Origin: Cellvibrio mixtus subsp. mixtus J3-8
Lineage (GTDB): Bacteria > Pseudomonadota > Gammaproteobacteria > Pseudomonadales > Cellvibrionaceae
Direction of reading: 5' to 3'
NCBI RefSeq assembly: GCF_000766945.1
Contig: NZ_KN266209.1
Location: 263,374-327,373 of the forward strand
Length of the DNA stretch: 64,000 bases
Shown: positions 17,667-25,924 of the stretch, one piece after another
How the letters are laid out: each line of letters begins with the position of its first letter
Position numbering within the stretch: position 1 is the first letter of the stretch
Program-made: the position numbers and the translations under genes
The notes under the pieces: model-generated
The model's database searches: none
What the model was told of the DNA's origin: nothing
The model's input: only the letters and a program-made list of their open reading frames with translations

Positions 17667-17827
17667 GGTAATGTCTCCTCATTTTCAGACACATTACTTT
17701 GACCGCCGGACTCTGGTGATGTTTGACGCCTCTTACTGCGCCTTTATCATCGATTGGATAAACGGGAGAAATTAAAATAATGTGACGTTATTAGTATTCT
17801 TACCGCACTACCAAAATATCGATCGAA

Positions 17828-17857
17828 AAAAAACCGGGCACGCTGGCCCGGTTTTTT
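17828..17857. terminator. Terminator downstream of paralogue C
   Basis: A 12-bp stem (AAAAAACCGGGC/GCCCGGTTTTTT, loop ACGCTG) has runs of A on the left and T on the right, so it can act in both directions. It ends the minus-strand transcript of the 17888-18007 ORF and the ATP-grasp operon before it. Confidence 0.85.
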
Positions 17858-17887
17858 CATTTCATTGCCGCGTGCAGCAAACTTATC

Positions 17888-18007
17888 TCAATGTTCACGC
17901 GAAGCCGCCAGGCGACCCTCAATGACCGAGAGTGCAAAGCCAATCAGGATGATAAGTGCAAACGTACCCATTAACAGACCTGGCCCAACAATAGCTGATG
18001 TCGACAT
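17888..18007 (-). CDS. 39-aa single-span membrane peptide, paralogue C
   Basis: The ORF encodes 39 residues beginning MSTSAIVGPG, with core LLMGTFALIILIGFALSVI and tail EGRLAASREH. The final REH matches the end of paralogue A, and the start matches MLVSGIVG-type starts in spacing. GGAG lies eight bases before the ATG. It starts 53 bases after the ATP-grasp gene stop and ends before a strong terminator, so it is most simply the last gene of that operon. This links the peptide family to the ATP-grasp/7TM genes. Function unknown. Confidence 0.75.
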   Translation of the reverse strand: MSTSAIVGPGLLMGTFALIILIGFALSVIEGRLAASREH

Positions 18008-18060
18008 AAATAATGCTCCAACTGTATGGCGATGCTCGCCGTTGATTAAAAAATAAAAAG

Positions 18061-19107
18061 TTACAACCCATCTGCCGTGAATGTTTTCATCACGTAATCC
18101 ACACGCTGCTCGGCCGTGCGATGCATGCGCTCTTTCAGCGATTCGATATGGCGCAAACGTGGCAACAGGCCACGGCCATTGGCGACCTGGATTGCCAGGC
18201 CGGGCCGGGCGTTGAGTTCCAGCAATTGCGCACCGCGTACTTTATCCAATACCAGATCGGTACCGATATAACCCAGGCCCGTCATTTCATAACAACGCGC
18301 GGCAAGCAACAACCAATTGCGCCAGTGGGCGATTTCGATCTCATTGAGCGCGCGTTTGGTATCGGGGTGATGGGTAACCGGTTTGGAATGTTGTACGGCG
18401 TTGAGCGCACGCCCGGTGGCAATATCCAGCCCCACCCCCACCGCGCCCTGGTGCAGGTTGGCTTTGCCGTCGGACTTGTGGGTGGCGAGGCGCAACATCG
18501 CCATCACCGGATAACCTTTAAAAATAATGATGCGGATATCCGGCACGCCTTCGTAGGAATAATCCTTGAAGTAGTCGTCGAACTGGATCAGGTCCTCCAC
18601 GATCACCACATCGGGTTTACCGCCCAGGGAATAGAGGCCCGCGAGGGCGTTACTCATGTGGCGGCGAATATCTTCAATGCTGATTTCCACACCCGAGGAT
18701 TTGATGAACTTGTCCCCGCGGCGACCGATGATTACCAGGATACCCTTGCCGCCCGAGCCTTTGGCCGGCTTCACCGCAAAGGCTTCCAGCGCCATCAACT
18801 TGTCTTCGATGTGGGAAATCTCGTGCTGGGAGTTGACCACAAAAAACAGCTTGGGCGTGGCGACTTCGTATTCTTCCGCCAGCAACTTGGTCTTGAGTTT
18901 GTTATCCACCAGCGGGAACAGGCTGCGCGGGTTGTACGCCGCGATAAAATCGTGGTTGCGGCAGTTCATTCCCAGTATGCCCATGCGCTTCAAACGCCAG
19001 GGGCTGACCCAGGAATTCCACCAGCGCTTGATGCCTGCGGGTGCCGCCAGCGCTGGCTTGGTCACCGGAGCAGTTGCCGGTGTAGACGCCGGAGCTGATT
19101 CACTCAT
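18061..19107 (-). CDS. Alpha-L-glutamate ligase-like ATP-grasp protein
   Basis: The 348-residue ATP-grasp enzyme is of the RimK-like kind. The ATP-binding glycine loop is KPAKGSGGKGI near residues 112-122, and the metal-binding end motif is ELNARPGLAIQVANGRG near 294, so the catalytic residues look intact. It would join an amino acid or amine to a carboxylate via an acyl phosphate; the substrate is unknown. The gene start overlaps the stop of the upstream 7TM gene by four bases. This pairing of ATP-grasp ligase, inactive transglutaminase with 7TM, and retropepsin-like protein is a recurrent bacterial neighbourhood described for amidoligases. Confidence 0.87.
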   Translation of the reverse strand: MSESAPASTPATAPVTKPALAAPAGIKRWWNSWVSPWRLKRMGILGMNCRNHDFIAAYNPRSLFPLVDNKLKTKLLAEEYEVATPKLFFVVNSQHEISHIEDKLMALEAFAVKPAKGSGGKGILVIIGRRGDKFIKSSGVEISIEDIRRHMSNALAGLYSLGGKPDVVIVEDLIQFDDYFKDYSYEGVPDIRIIIFKGYPVMAMLRLATHKSDGKANLHQGAVGVGLDIATGRALNAVQHSKPVTHHPDTKRALNEIEIAHWRNWLLLAARCYEMTGLGYIGTDLVLDKVRGAQLLELNARPGLAIQVANGRGLLPRLRHIESLKERMHRTAEQRVDYVMKTFTADGL

Positions 19108-20660
19108 GACTCAGCTCCTTTGCGCTCCTGGCTATTCTGGTTATCCACCATGGCGCGGAAACGGCGCAGTTCGGAAAGTTTGTAGCCGGTGTATTGACCC
19201 ATCAACATGATCAGCGCCAGCGCCACCAGGTTCAGCTCGGGGAAGTTGAACGTGAGGTGCCCCACCAGCGGGAATTGCATCAAGGTATACGCCAGTACCG
19301 CAACCAGCAAGCTGCCACCGCCCTGTACCATGACCTCCTTGGGGCCTTCTTCTTCCCAAAGGATGGACATGCGCTCAATGGTCCAGGCGATGATGATCAT
19401 CGGGAAGAAAGTGATGGTCATGCCGGTGTTAAAGCCCATCTGGTAACCGATCAGGCTGAGCGCGGAAATAATGAAAATCACCAGCACCACCAGCGTCGCA
19501 ATCCGCGAGATCAACAACAGGTTCAAGCGCGATAAATAGGTACGCAACACCAGTCCCATCGCCACTACCGTGACAAAGCTCACCACCCCCAACACCAGCG
19601 ACGTTTGCAAAAACGCCATGGCGATCAGGATCGGCATAAATGTACCGGAAGTTTTCAGGCCGATAATAATGCGCATAAACACCACCACCAGGGCGCCGAT
19701 AGGCAGCAATAGCAGCAGCTTGAACATACTTTGTTCTTCAATCGGCAAATGCTGGATGCTCAGCACACTGAACGCGCTTTCCTTGAATTGCGCTTTGATC
19801 AGGTCCAGCGCCGGCACGGTTTGGTGGATCATCGAGAAACTCACGCGCGAGCGGTTGCCACCCGCCACATCCAGGATCGATTCGCCACCGGTATGCCATA
19901 ACAACAGGTTTTCCGGCACGCCTTGCTCGCCGGTGGTCGGGTTAAACAGCACCCACTCGTGGCCGTCGTATACCTGGACCAGCCGGGTCAGGTTCTGGTG
20001 GCGACGGGCATCTTCCAGGTAAAGACCGAGGGCAGGGCGCGCCGGGATGCCGGCCTGGTTGATCAGTTTTTCCACCAGCGCCGAACGATCAGTTTGGGCG
20101 GATAACAACAGCGCCGCGTTCTGGTCGAGGTTATCGCTGTTGAGCAATTTGATCAGTTCCCGCGTCAGGCTTTGCGGGCTGCTGGATTTGCTCCAGGCGG
20201 TATCCAGTACTTGTTGGGCGGCGGTTTCCTGTGAGGAGCCATCCCAATCGACATGGGCGGGTGTAGGTTGCCCGGTGGGAATATCGTGGGCAGCTTCATC
20301 ATCTACATCAATAAACTGGGTCTTGTAATAGATAGTCTGCGGGCCAATCGCCTCGCGCTTGGACCACTCGCCCCGGCGCACGCCGTTTTCCGCTACCACC
20401 GAATAACCATAACCGGGTGCTGCGGCTTGCTCGCTGAAGCTGCGATAGCCGGGCGGGTTATCCGGCAAGCCCAGGCGCGCAGTGACCGGTTCACCGGTCG
20501 CGTCAAAATCGATCCGCGCTTCAATCAGCCATACCGGTTTTTGCACACCGGGGGTAAAGGGGATTTCCATCTGCACATGGCGCATCCAGGCGGTAACCAA
20601 ACCGATCAGGGCCAGCATGCCAATGACAGTGTAAAACGGGGCACGGGAGGGTTTTTTCAT
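19104..20660 (-). CDS. Inactive transglutaminase-like protein with 7TM domain
   Basis: Start chosen at the ATG at 20660, with AGGAAC nine bases upstream; a TTG at 20678 is possible but weaker. An N-terminal anchor helix is followed by a periplasmic region to about residue 300. That region resembles a transglutaminase core (QAGIPARPALGLYLED, VYDGHEWVLFNPTTGE) but lacks the catalytic Cys and His at the expected places. The C-terminal ~220 residues contain about seven membrane helices. Such proteins are thought to bind peptides or present substrates rather than catalyse. The stop is coupled to the ATP-grasp start. Confidence 0.87.
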   Translation of the reverse strand: MKKPSRAPFYTVIGMLALIGLVTAWMRHVQMEIPFTPGVQKPVWLIEARIDFDATGEPVTARLGLPDNPPGYRSFSEQAAAPGYGYSVVAENGVRRGEWSKREAIGPQTIYYKTQFIDVDDEAAHDIPTGQPTPAHVDWDGSSQETAAQQVLDTAWSKSSSPQSLTRELIKLLNSDNLDQNAALLLSAQTDRSALVEKLINQAGIPARPALGLYLEDARRHQNLTRLVQVYDGHEWVLFNPTTGEQGVPENLLLWHTGGESILDVAGGNRSRVSFSMIHQTVPALDLIKAQFKESAFSVLSIQHLPIEEQSMFKLLLLLPIGALVVVFMRIIIGLKTSGTFMPILIAMAFLQTSLVLGVVSFVTVVAMGLVLRTYLSRLNLLLISRIATLVVLVIFIISALSLIGYQMGFNTGMTITFFPMIIIAWTIERMSILWEEEGPKEVMVQGGGSLLVAVLAYTLMQFPLVGHLTFNFPELNLVALALIMLMGQYTGYKLSELRRFRAMVDNQNSQERKGAES

Positions 20661-20731
20661 GGGATTTGTTCCTGGCAAAGCCGGTGCATGGACCGGCTCT
20701 ACTTGTTAATCACAGATAGTAGAAGCAAGGC

Positions 20732-21541
20732 CTAGTTTTTGGCCGCGGCTGAGCTGGAAGCATCGCTGCGCTGGAGCGGGGCGAGGTTATTGCCGCTAAC
20801 ATCCACCAGCATCACATCGCGCAACAGGTTGCGGCCAATCAGGATGGGATATTCAGAGGTACTGCGGTCCGCGAGGATAAATTCACCGCGCTGGTTCAGC
20901 TTGCCGATGGTAAAGCGGATTTCCACTACCGGCCGGCGATCCGGCGTCGGGTTGGAAGTCTGAACGGTCTGGAAACGCAGGCGCTTGCGTTCAAGCACAT
21001 GGGGCTCCTTGGTATCCGGATTGAAAATGGTAAAGCGCACCCACTCTTCGCCGTTGCGCTCGAACATTTGGATATTACGGGCATCAATCACCGAGTTGGC
21101 GACATTGGTATTGATACGGGCATTCATCACCACATTCAAACCGGCAATTAATGTCTGCTCGCGTAAACCGACGATTTGTTTGTCCGTCTGGCCCTGGTCT
21201 TTGGCATTGGCTTTTTTAGCACCATTGTCTACCGGGGCCGGACAATCGGCTTTGGGGATCAACCGCTCAACTACCTGGGGCCTGGCTTCCAGGGCTTTTT
21301 GCTGCAAGTCCAACTGGCTTTGAAGCTGCTGCAATTGGGCGAGGATTTGGGTCTGCTGCTGGCCATGTTCGGCACTGTGGGCCTGGTGTGCCGCAATACA
21401 TTCTTGTGCACTGGCCAGATTGGCCTGGTTTTGCTGCTGCAGTTTTTGGCTGGTACATGCATTGAGCGATGCCAATGCCAGGGTAAGCAGGCCGAAACGA
21501 TACAAAGTACGGCCACAAGGAAAATGGGTTTTTAGTTTCAT
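20732..21541 (-). CDS. Retropepsin-like (ATP-dependent zinc protease family) lipoprotein, catalytic motif altered
   Basis: A lipoprotein signal with lipobox SLNAC is followed by a helical Gln-rich coiled-coil-like stretch (LAQLQQLQSQLDLQQKAL), then the conserved domain. Family members usually carry AKIDTGAKTS-type catalytic sequence. Here the aligned stretch reads ARINTNVANS, with Asn for the catalytic Asp and Asn for Gly, near residues 142-150. The rest of the domain matches (NGEEWVRFTIFNP, YPILIGRNLLRDVMLVD). This predicts a non-catalytic, periplasmic-facing lipoprotein. The start is uncertain: ATG 21541 is chosen, and GTG 21562 is the alternative. It is probably first in the operon with the 7TM and ATP-grasp genes. 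Confidence 0.8.
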   Translation of the reverse strand: MKLKTHFPCGRTLYRFGLLTLALASLNACTSQKLQQQNQANLASAQECIAAHQAHSAEHGQQQTQILAQLQQLQSQLDLQQKALEARPQVVERLIPKADCPAPVDNGAKKANAKDQGQTDKQIVGLREQTLIAGLNVVMNARINTNVANSVIDARNIQMFERNGEEWVRFTIFNPDTKEPHVLERKRLRFQTVQTSNPTPDRRPVVEIRFTIGKLNQRGEFILADRSTSEYPILIGRNLLRDVMLVDVSGNNLAPLQRSDASSSAAAKN

Positions 21542-21655
21542 CACAACAACCGGCAATATCACGAGGGTGAAAATGGTTATAAAAATTCGAGTGGGCTAAT
21601 TGTAGCTGCTAGGGCCGGTTAAACACACGCCCCCTTAGGTAAATCCACTTGGCTT

Positions 21656-22540
21656 TTAACGGGAAACATAGACTTTTGCGTATTCAGGCGGCAACCGGCG
21701 GAAGCGTTTGTACTCCCATTGATACTGTGCGGGTGCACGACGCACACAGGCAGCAACGCTGGCATTCAGGCCGGTAACCGAGGTGTGTTGGTCCGCACTG
21801 TAGATATCGGGATCAGCCTCCAGCACCACTATTTTGAATCCGCCCGGCACCCGCTCGGCATAACAGGAACACACCGCGCAGCCGGTGCGCTGGATCAACC
21901 CGTGGACCAGCGTCATCGTCAATGCCGGCTGGCCCATAAAGGGAGCGACCTCACCGCCGGCATCGCGCGCCGGCACCTGGTCCGGCAAAATCCCCACAAT
22001 AGTTCCGCCCTGCAAGGCTTTGAACAACATCATCACGCCCTTGCGATTGGTGGGCGCCATAGTGATGTTCAACTTACTGCGCCCCGCCAGCACCAGTTCA
22101 TCCATTTTGGGATTTTCCAGCGGCTGGTACATCGCCGTAAGGTTGGCCACACTCGCCAGGTAGGGCGCAACCACTTCCCAATTACCGTGGTGCGGCGCCA
22201 GCACCAGCACGCCTTTACCTTCAGCCAATTTGGCGCGCAGCAGATCATCGCCTTCTTTGGTGACAATCCGGCGATCCAGCCATTCCCAGGAATTGCGCCA
22301 GATCGCCCCGGCTTCCATCGCCGTTTTGGCAGTTTCCTGCAGGCTTTGTTGGGCAAGGCGGGTTTGTTCGGCGGGCGATAATTCGGGAAAACACAGGGCG
22401 ATATTGGTGCGCGTCACCTTGGCCGAGCGGTCATTCATCCACCACACAATACGCCCCGCGAGGCTGCCGATACGGCGCAACAATCCCAGCGGTAGACGGG
22501 CCATGGCTTTAACCAGCAAGGGGGCCAGATGGTTTTTCAT
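21656..22540 (-). CDS. LpxL/LpxM-type lipid A acyltransferase family protein
   Basis: This 294-residue member of the Kdo2-lipid A lauroyl/myristoyl acyltransferase family has the HX4E catalytic pattern in LAPHHGNWEVVAPYL. Later signatures are GILPDQVPARDAGGEVAPFMGQPA and the C-terminal YQWEYKRFRRLP. It has a hydrophobic N-terminal segment for inner-membrane association. It would transfer an acyl chain from acyl-ACP to a lipid A precursor or related lipid. It stands alone on the minus strand, with the next gene divergent. Confidence 0.87.
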   Translation of the reverse strand: MKNHLAPLLVKAMARLPLGLLRRIGSLAGRIVWWMNDRSAKVTRTNIALCFPELSPAEQTRLAQQSLQETAKTAMEAGAIWRNSWEWLDRRIVTKEGDDLLRAKLAEGKGVLVLAPHHGNWEVVAPYLASVANLTAMYQPLENPKMDELVLAGRSKLNITMAPTNRKGVMMLFKALQGGTIVGILPDQVPARDAGGEVAPFMGQPALTMTLVHGLIQRTGCAVCSCYAERVPGGFKIVVLEADPDIYSADQHTSVTGLNASVAACVRRAPAQYQWEYKRFRRLPPEYAKVYVSR

Positions 22541-22677
22541 GGGTTGGATGACTCACTCAAAAAAGTGCGCGCAGCTTACCGGAATTTGCCACGCAACTAA
22601 ACGCTTCCAGGTCGCCTTTAGCCGGCAAGGGGTTTAGAGTAAGTTTCTTCAGAGTAGTGCCATTTGGAGGCAACACT

Positions 22678-23358
22678 GTGCAACCCGTCCACAACACCTG
22701 GTTAGTATTCCTGTTGCCACTGTTGGTAGTACACGGGGCCTGGTTGTGGAGCAGCGTGGCCGGTGCTATCGATTGGTGCCTGCCGTACTGGAGTGGTTGC
22801 ACGTCGATCAGCAAGGCAGCGCGCTCCAGCGATGCGCTGTTTTTGTTCCGCGCCGTGATGACTTTTAATGCCGCCCTGCTCGCCAATTACTGGTTGCATG
22901 CCAGCCGGTTTTTAACGCTCTATGCAGCTCCCAAAAGCGCAACCTGCACGCTCAATATCATCGGCATTACCGGCGCTATTTTTTTAGTGCTCTACGCCAA
23001 CTTTCTAGGCAGTGATGGTAGTTTTTACCAGCTGCTGCGTCGCTACGGCGTGACGATTTATTTTTCCTTTACCGTGTTGGCGCAAATGCTTTTCTTACGG
23101 CAGTTGATATTACGAATACCGATCAATTCGCGCTGGATAAAATATAAAACGCGCCTTTCCATCGGGTTACTTTTTTTGGGCTTGGCCAGCGTATTTTGCA
23201 ACGCATTGTTAAGCGGTACAGCCAAGGACACGTGGGAAAATATAATCGAATGGCATTTTGCGTTGGGGATGAATTTTTATTTTCTGTTTTCTGCGCTCTT
23301 GTGGCAAAACGCAGGTTACTCCTTGCAAGCGCGAACAACCGTCACTGCCCCAAAATAA
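22678..23358 (+). CDS. Polytopic membrane protein, possibly Frag1/DRAM-like
   Basis: Start chosen at GTG 22678, with GGAGG seven bases upstream; the earlier GTG at 22657 lies before that site. The product is 226 residues with about six hydrophobic helices, starting WLVFLLPLLVV and ending NFYFLFSALLW. The arrangement, with an early loop carrying a Cys pair and SKAARSSDALFLFR, loosely resembles Frag1/DRAM/Sfk1 proteins, but I would not assign function on that. The stop codon lies inside the left arm of the following terminator. Confidence 0.65.
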   Translation: MQPVHNTWLVFLLPLLVVHGAWLWSSVAGAIDWCLPYWSGCTSISKAARSSDALFLFRAVMTFNAALLANYWLHASRFLTLYAAPKSATCTLNIIGITGAIFLVLYANFLGSDGSFYQLLRRYGVTIYFSFTVLAQMLFLRQLILRIPINSRWIKYKTRLSIGLLFLGLASVFCNALLSGTAKDTWENIIEWHFALGMNFYFLFSALLWQNAGYSLQARTTVTAPK

Positions 23359-23389
23359 AACGGGCCGCAACTGCGGCCCGTTTTATTTT
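23352..23389. terminator. Bidirectional terminator
   Basis: A perfect 17-bp stem (arms 23352-23368 and 23373-23389, loop AACT) has A-rich and T-rich ends. It sits between convergent genes and serves both the membrane-protein gene (plus) and the CBS gene (minus). Confidence 0.92.
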
Positions 23390-23406
23390 GCAGATTCACG
23401 TATTAA

Positions 23407-23973
23407 TCAAAACACTCGCACCGCAGTGAAAATATCAATAAACGTTAATTCTTTTTCAATTTCCACCGGCGTGTGCAAGCGACGGGAAATATCGCGCGAT
23501 GACACTATGCCGCGGATATGGTGTGCATCAGTATCCACCACCAGCAGGTATTCCTGGTGGGTTTTCTTCAGCGTGGAAACCACATCGGCAACCGTAGCGC
23601 GTTTGAATTGGTGGTAGTCAATCGCATTAATGCTGCTGCGGCTGTGCATTAAATCGCGCACCAGCAATTCATCGCGTTTAATGCGCAACGCCATTTGTTT
23701 TAACAACATACTGTGATCAGAAAGATCATCGCGGCTAATCACACCAATAAATTCTTTTTGATCATCCACGACCAACTTAATTGAAACATCTTCAGCCAGC
23801 ATCAACTCCAGCGCTTCAGACGCTTCCAGGTGACTGTCCACCATATGGGGTTTATGGCTGCGGAAATCGGTGAGGATTGCCAGGGCGGAAGTGCTGCCCT
23901 GGATATCTTCGAATTCTTCGGGTTGTACCAAATGATCATTTTCAGCTAACGCAAACACGTTCAAATTTTTCAT
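23407..23973 (-). CDS. CBS-domain protein
   Basis: The 188-residue protein has two CBS motifs forming one Bateman module: one ends KLVVDDQKEFIGVISRDDLSD, the other YLLVVDTDAHHIRGIVSSRDISRRL. No enzyme or channel domain is attached, so it is a stand-alone probable nucleotide sensor. Ligand and partner are unknown. It appears monocistronic: a terminator lies after it, and a 212-base gap upstream contains no gene. Confidence 0.85.
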   Translation of the reverse strand: MKNLNVFALAENDHLVQPEEFEDIQGSTSALAILTDFRSHKPHMVDSHLEASEALELMLAEDVSIKLVVDDQKEFIGVISRDDLSDHSMLLKQMALRIKRDELLVRDLMHSRSSINAIDYHQFKRATVADVVSTLKKTHQEYLLVVDTDAHHIRGIVSSRDISRRLHTPVEIEKELTFIDIFTAVRVF

Positions 23974-24185
23974 AATGAGCCCACTCCAATCAACGTAATA
24001 AGGAAGAGATTGCAGCGCTCCACTGTTGTTGCCGTCTCTTCGTTAACCCTGTGATTAAAAAAATAGGCCTCTGGTTCAACAATTAACACTCGAATATGGC
24101 GGCTTTTACGCGTTATTTACTCGCTGTTTACGGTTGGTTTACTGGAACCCGCTTTGAACCTGAATGGCATCTGAATTTAGTTTAT

Positions 24186-24728
24186 TTAGCGACCAATCAT
24201 GCGTAGTAAGGTACGGTCTTTATCGAGCAGATGGTGCTTAAGTGCACCGACGATATGCAGGATAATTGCCGCCGCCAATACATAACCCAGCCACTCATGG
24301 GTGAACGCGCCTAATTGCGATAACCCCGCGTGGAAAGGTTCCACCTCACCGTCTGCATTGTGGTTGCCCGGGATCAATATCCAGCCAAAAACCTTAACGC
24401 CATAGCCACCCAAACCGGAATACATCATGCCGGAAACCGGCATCAACACCGTCCCCACGATCAAAACCCAATGAGTCACTTGCGCCAGGCGATGTTCCAG
24501 CGCGGGATACTCGCGCACCGGCGTCGGCCAACCATTTTTAAGTCGCCACCACACCCGAACTAACACCAACAGGAAGATCACCACGCCGAAGGATTTATGC
24601 CAGTCGTACAACGGATACACCTCATACCACGACATATAAAAACCAATACCGGTCAGGGCGATAATCGTCAGCGCAATAATCCAGTGCAGGCCGATGGTGA
24701 GTGGGGAAAATTTTTGTTGGTTATCCAT
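24186..24728 (-). CDS. Cytochrome b561 family protein
   Basis: The 180-residue protein has four hydrophobic helices and histidines placed as haem b ligands: GLHWIIAL, DWHKSFGVV, LAQVTHWVL and LHIVGALKHH. The family transfers electrons in the inner membrane, for example superoxide oxidase or nickel-hydrogenase-type cytochromes. No hydrogenase or partner gene is nearby, so the donor and acceptor are unknown. A 242-base gap to the divergent glyQ gene holds both promoters. Confidence 0.88.
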   Translation of the reverse strand: MDNQQKFSPLTIGLHWIIALTIIALTGIGFYMSWYEVYPLYDWHKSFGVVIFLLVLVRVWWRLKNGWPTPVREYPALEHRLAQVTHWVLIVGTVLMPVSGMMYSGLGGYGVKVFGWILIPGNHNADGEVEPFHAGLSQLGAFTHEWLGYVLAAAIILHIVGALKHHLLDKDRTLLRMIGR

Positions 24729-24887
24729 AGGGTTTTCCTTTGGTAGATTTTTTGTCTTGTTATACGCGATAACACGATTGAATTGCCGACGAGCGGCTGT
24801 TGGTCATAGCAAGCGCGAAATTGTTCCAATGGCACCTGAATTTTTACAGAACTTGACCAAGCGCTGCCATTGGCCGGGCAAGATGGC

Positions 24888-24893
24888 TATAAT
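24888..24893 (+). promoter_or_regulatory. Possible -10 box for glyQS
   Basis: A perfect TATAAT lies 77 bases before the glyQ start. The hexamer 17 bases upstream (TGCCAT) is a poor -35 match, so this is only a candidate. Confidence 0.35.
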
Positions 24894-24970
24894 CGCCGCA
24901 TTTTTCTGCTTGCAATCTACCTGTATTGCAAAAACTTGTTCCCTAATCCGAATGCGGAGCCATTTTTACC

Positions 24971-25924
24971 GTGTCTAACTCAAAACAATATGACGTAAGC
25001 ACCTTCCAGGGTTTGATCCTCGCCCTGCAAGATTACTGGGCGCGCCAAGGCTGCGTGATTTTGCAACCGCTCGACCTCGAAGTCGGCGCCGGTACTTTCC
25101 ACCCCGCAACCTTCCTGCGCGCTATCGGCCCGGAAACCTGGAACACCGCCTACGTGCAACCTTGCCGCCGCCCGAAAGACGGCCGCTACGGTGAAAACCC
25201 CAATCGCTTGCAGCATTACTATCAATTCCAGGTGGCAATGAAGCCTTCCCCGGAAAACATCCAGGATTTGTATCTCGGCTCGCTGCGCGAAATGGGCATC
25301 GACACTAACGTGCACGATATCCGCTTCGTGGAAGATAACTGGGAATCGCCAACATTGGGCGCCTGGGGTTTGGGTTGGGAAGTCTGGTTGAACGGCATGG
25401 AAGTAACGCAGTTCACTTACTTCCAACAAGTTGGCGGCCTGGAGTGTTTCCCGGTGACCGGCGAAATTACTTACGGTATCGAGCGTATTGCCATGTACCT
25501 GCAAGGTGTGGATTCGATCTTTGACCTGGTATGGACCATCAACCCAAATGGCGACAAAGTCACTTACGGCGATGTATTCCATCAAAACGAAGTGGAACAA
25601 TCCACTTACAACTTTGAAGAAGCCGACACTGCATTTTTGTTCAGCAATTTCGATTTCTACGAAAAAGAAAGCCAGCGCTTGATGGAAAAAAATCTGCCAC
25701 TGCCCGCGTATGAAATGGTGATGAAAGCCTCGCACGCGTTTAACTTGCTCGACGCGCGCCACGCAATTTCGGTTACCGAGCGTCAGCGTTTTATTTTGCG
25801 CGTGCGCACTTTATCGCGCGCCGTTGCACAAGCCTATTACGACAGCCGCAAAGCCCTTGGCTTCCCCCTTGCGCCGGAAGCTTTAAGAAATGAATTGCTT
25901 AGCGCTGCTGCGGAGGAAAAATAA
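24971..25924 (+). CDS. glyQ: Glycyl-tRNA synthetase alpha subunit
   Basis: The 317-residue protein begins at GTG and has the full bacterial GlyQ pattern: [19 protein letters not shown] near the start, [54 protein letters not shown] and [16 protein letters not shown]. It forms the class II catalytic core of the alpha2beta2 synthetase, making glycyl-adenylate and charging tRNA-Gly together with GlyS. It overlaps glyS by one base (TAATG), so the subunits are translationally coupled. Confidence 0.98.
   Translation: MSNSKQYDVSTFQGLILALQDYWARQGCVILQPLDLEVGAGTFHPATFLRAIGPETWNTAYVQPCRRPKDGRYGENPNRLQHYYQFQVAMKPSPENIQDLYLGSLREMGIDTNVHDIRFVEDNWESPTLGAWGLGWEVWLNGMEVTQFTYFQQVGGLECFPVTGEITYGIERIAMYLQGVDSIFDLVWTINPNGDKVTYGDVFHQNEVEQSTYNFEEADTAFLFSNFDFYEKESQRLMEKNLPLPAYEMVMKASHAFNLLDARHAISVTERQRFILRVRTLSRAVAQAYYDSRKALGFPLAPEALRNELLSAAAEEK

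Noticed and set aside
18121-19098. 325-codon plus-strand open frame opposite the ATP-grasp gene
   Set aside because: The minus strand has intact ATP-grasp motifs and coupled starts. The antisense frame is His/Gln-rich without motifs.
24853-24893. TTGACC with TATAAT before glyQ as a full sigma-70 promoter
   Set aside because: The spacing is about 29 bases, far too long; only the -10 was kept as a weak candidate.
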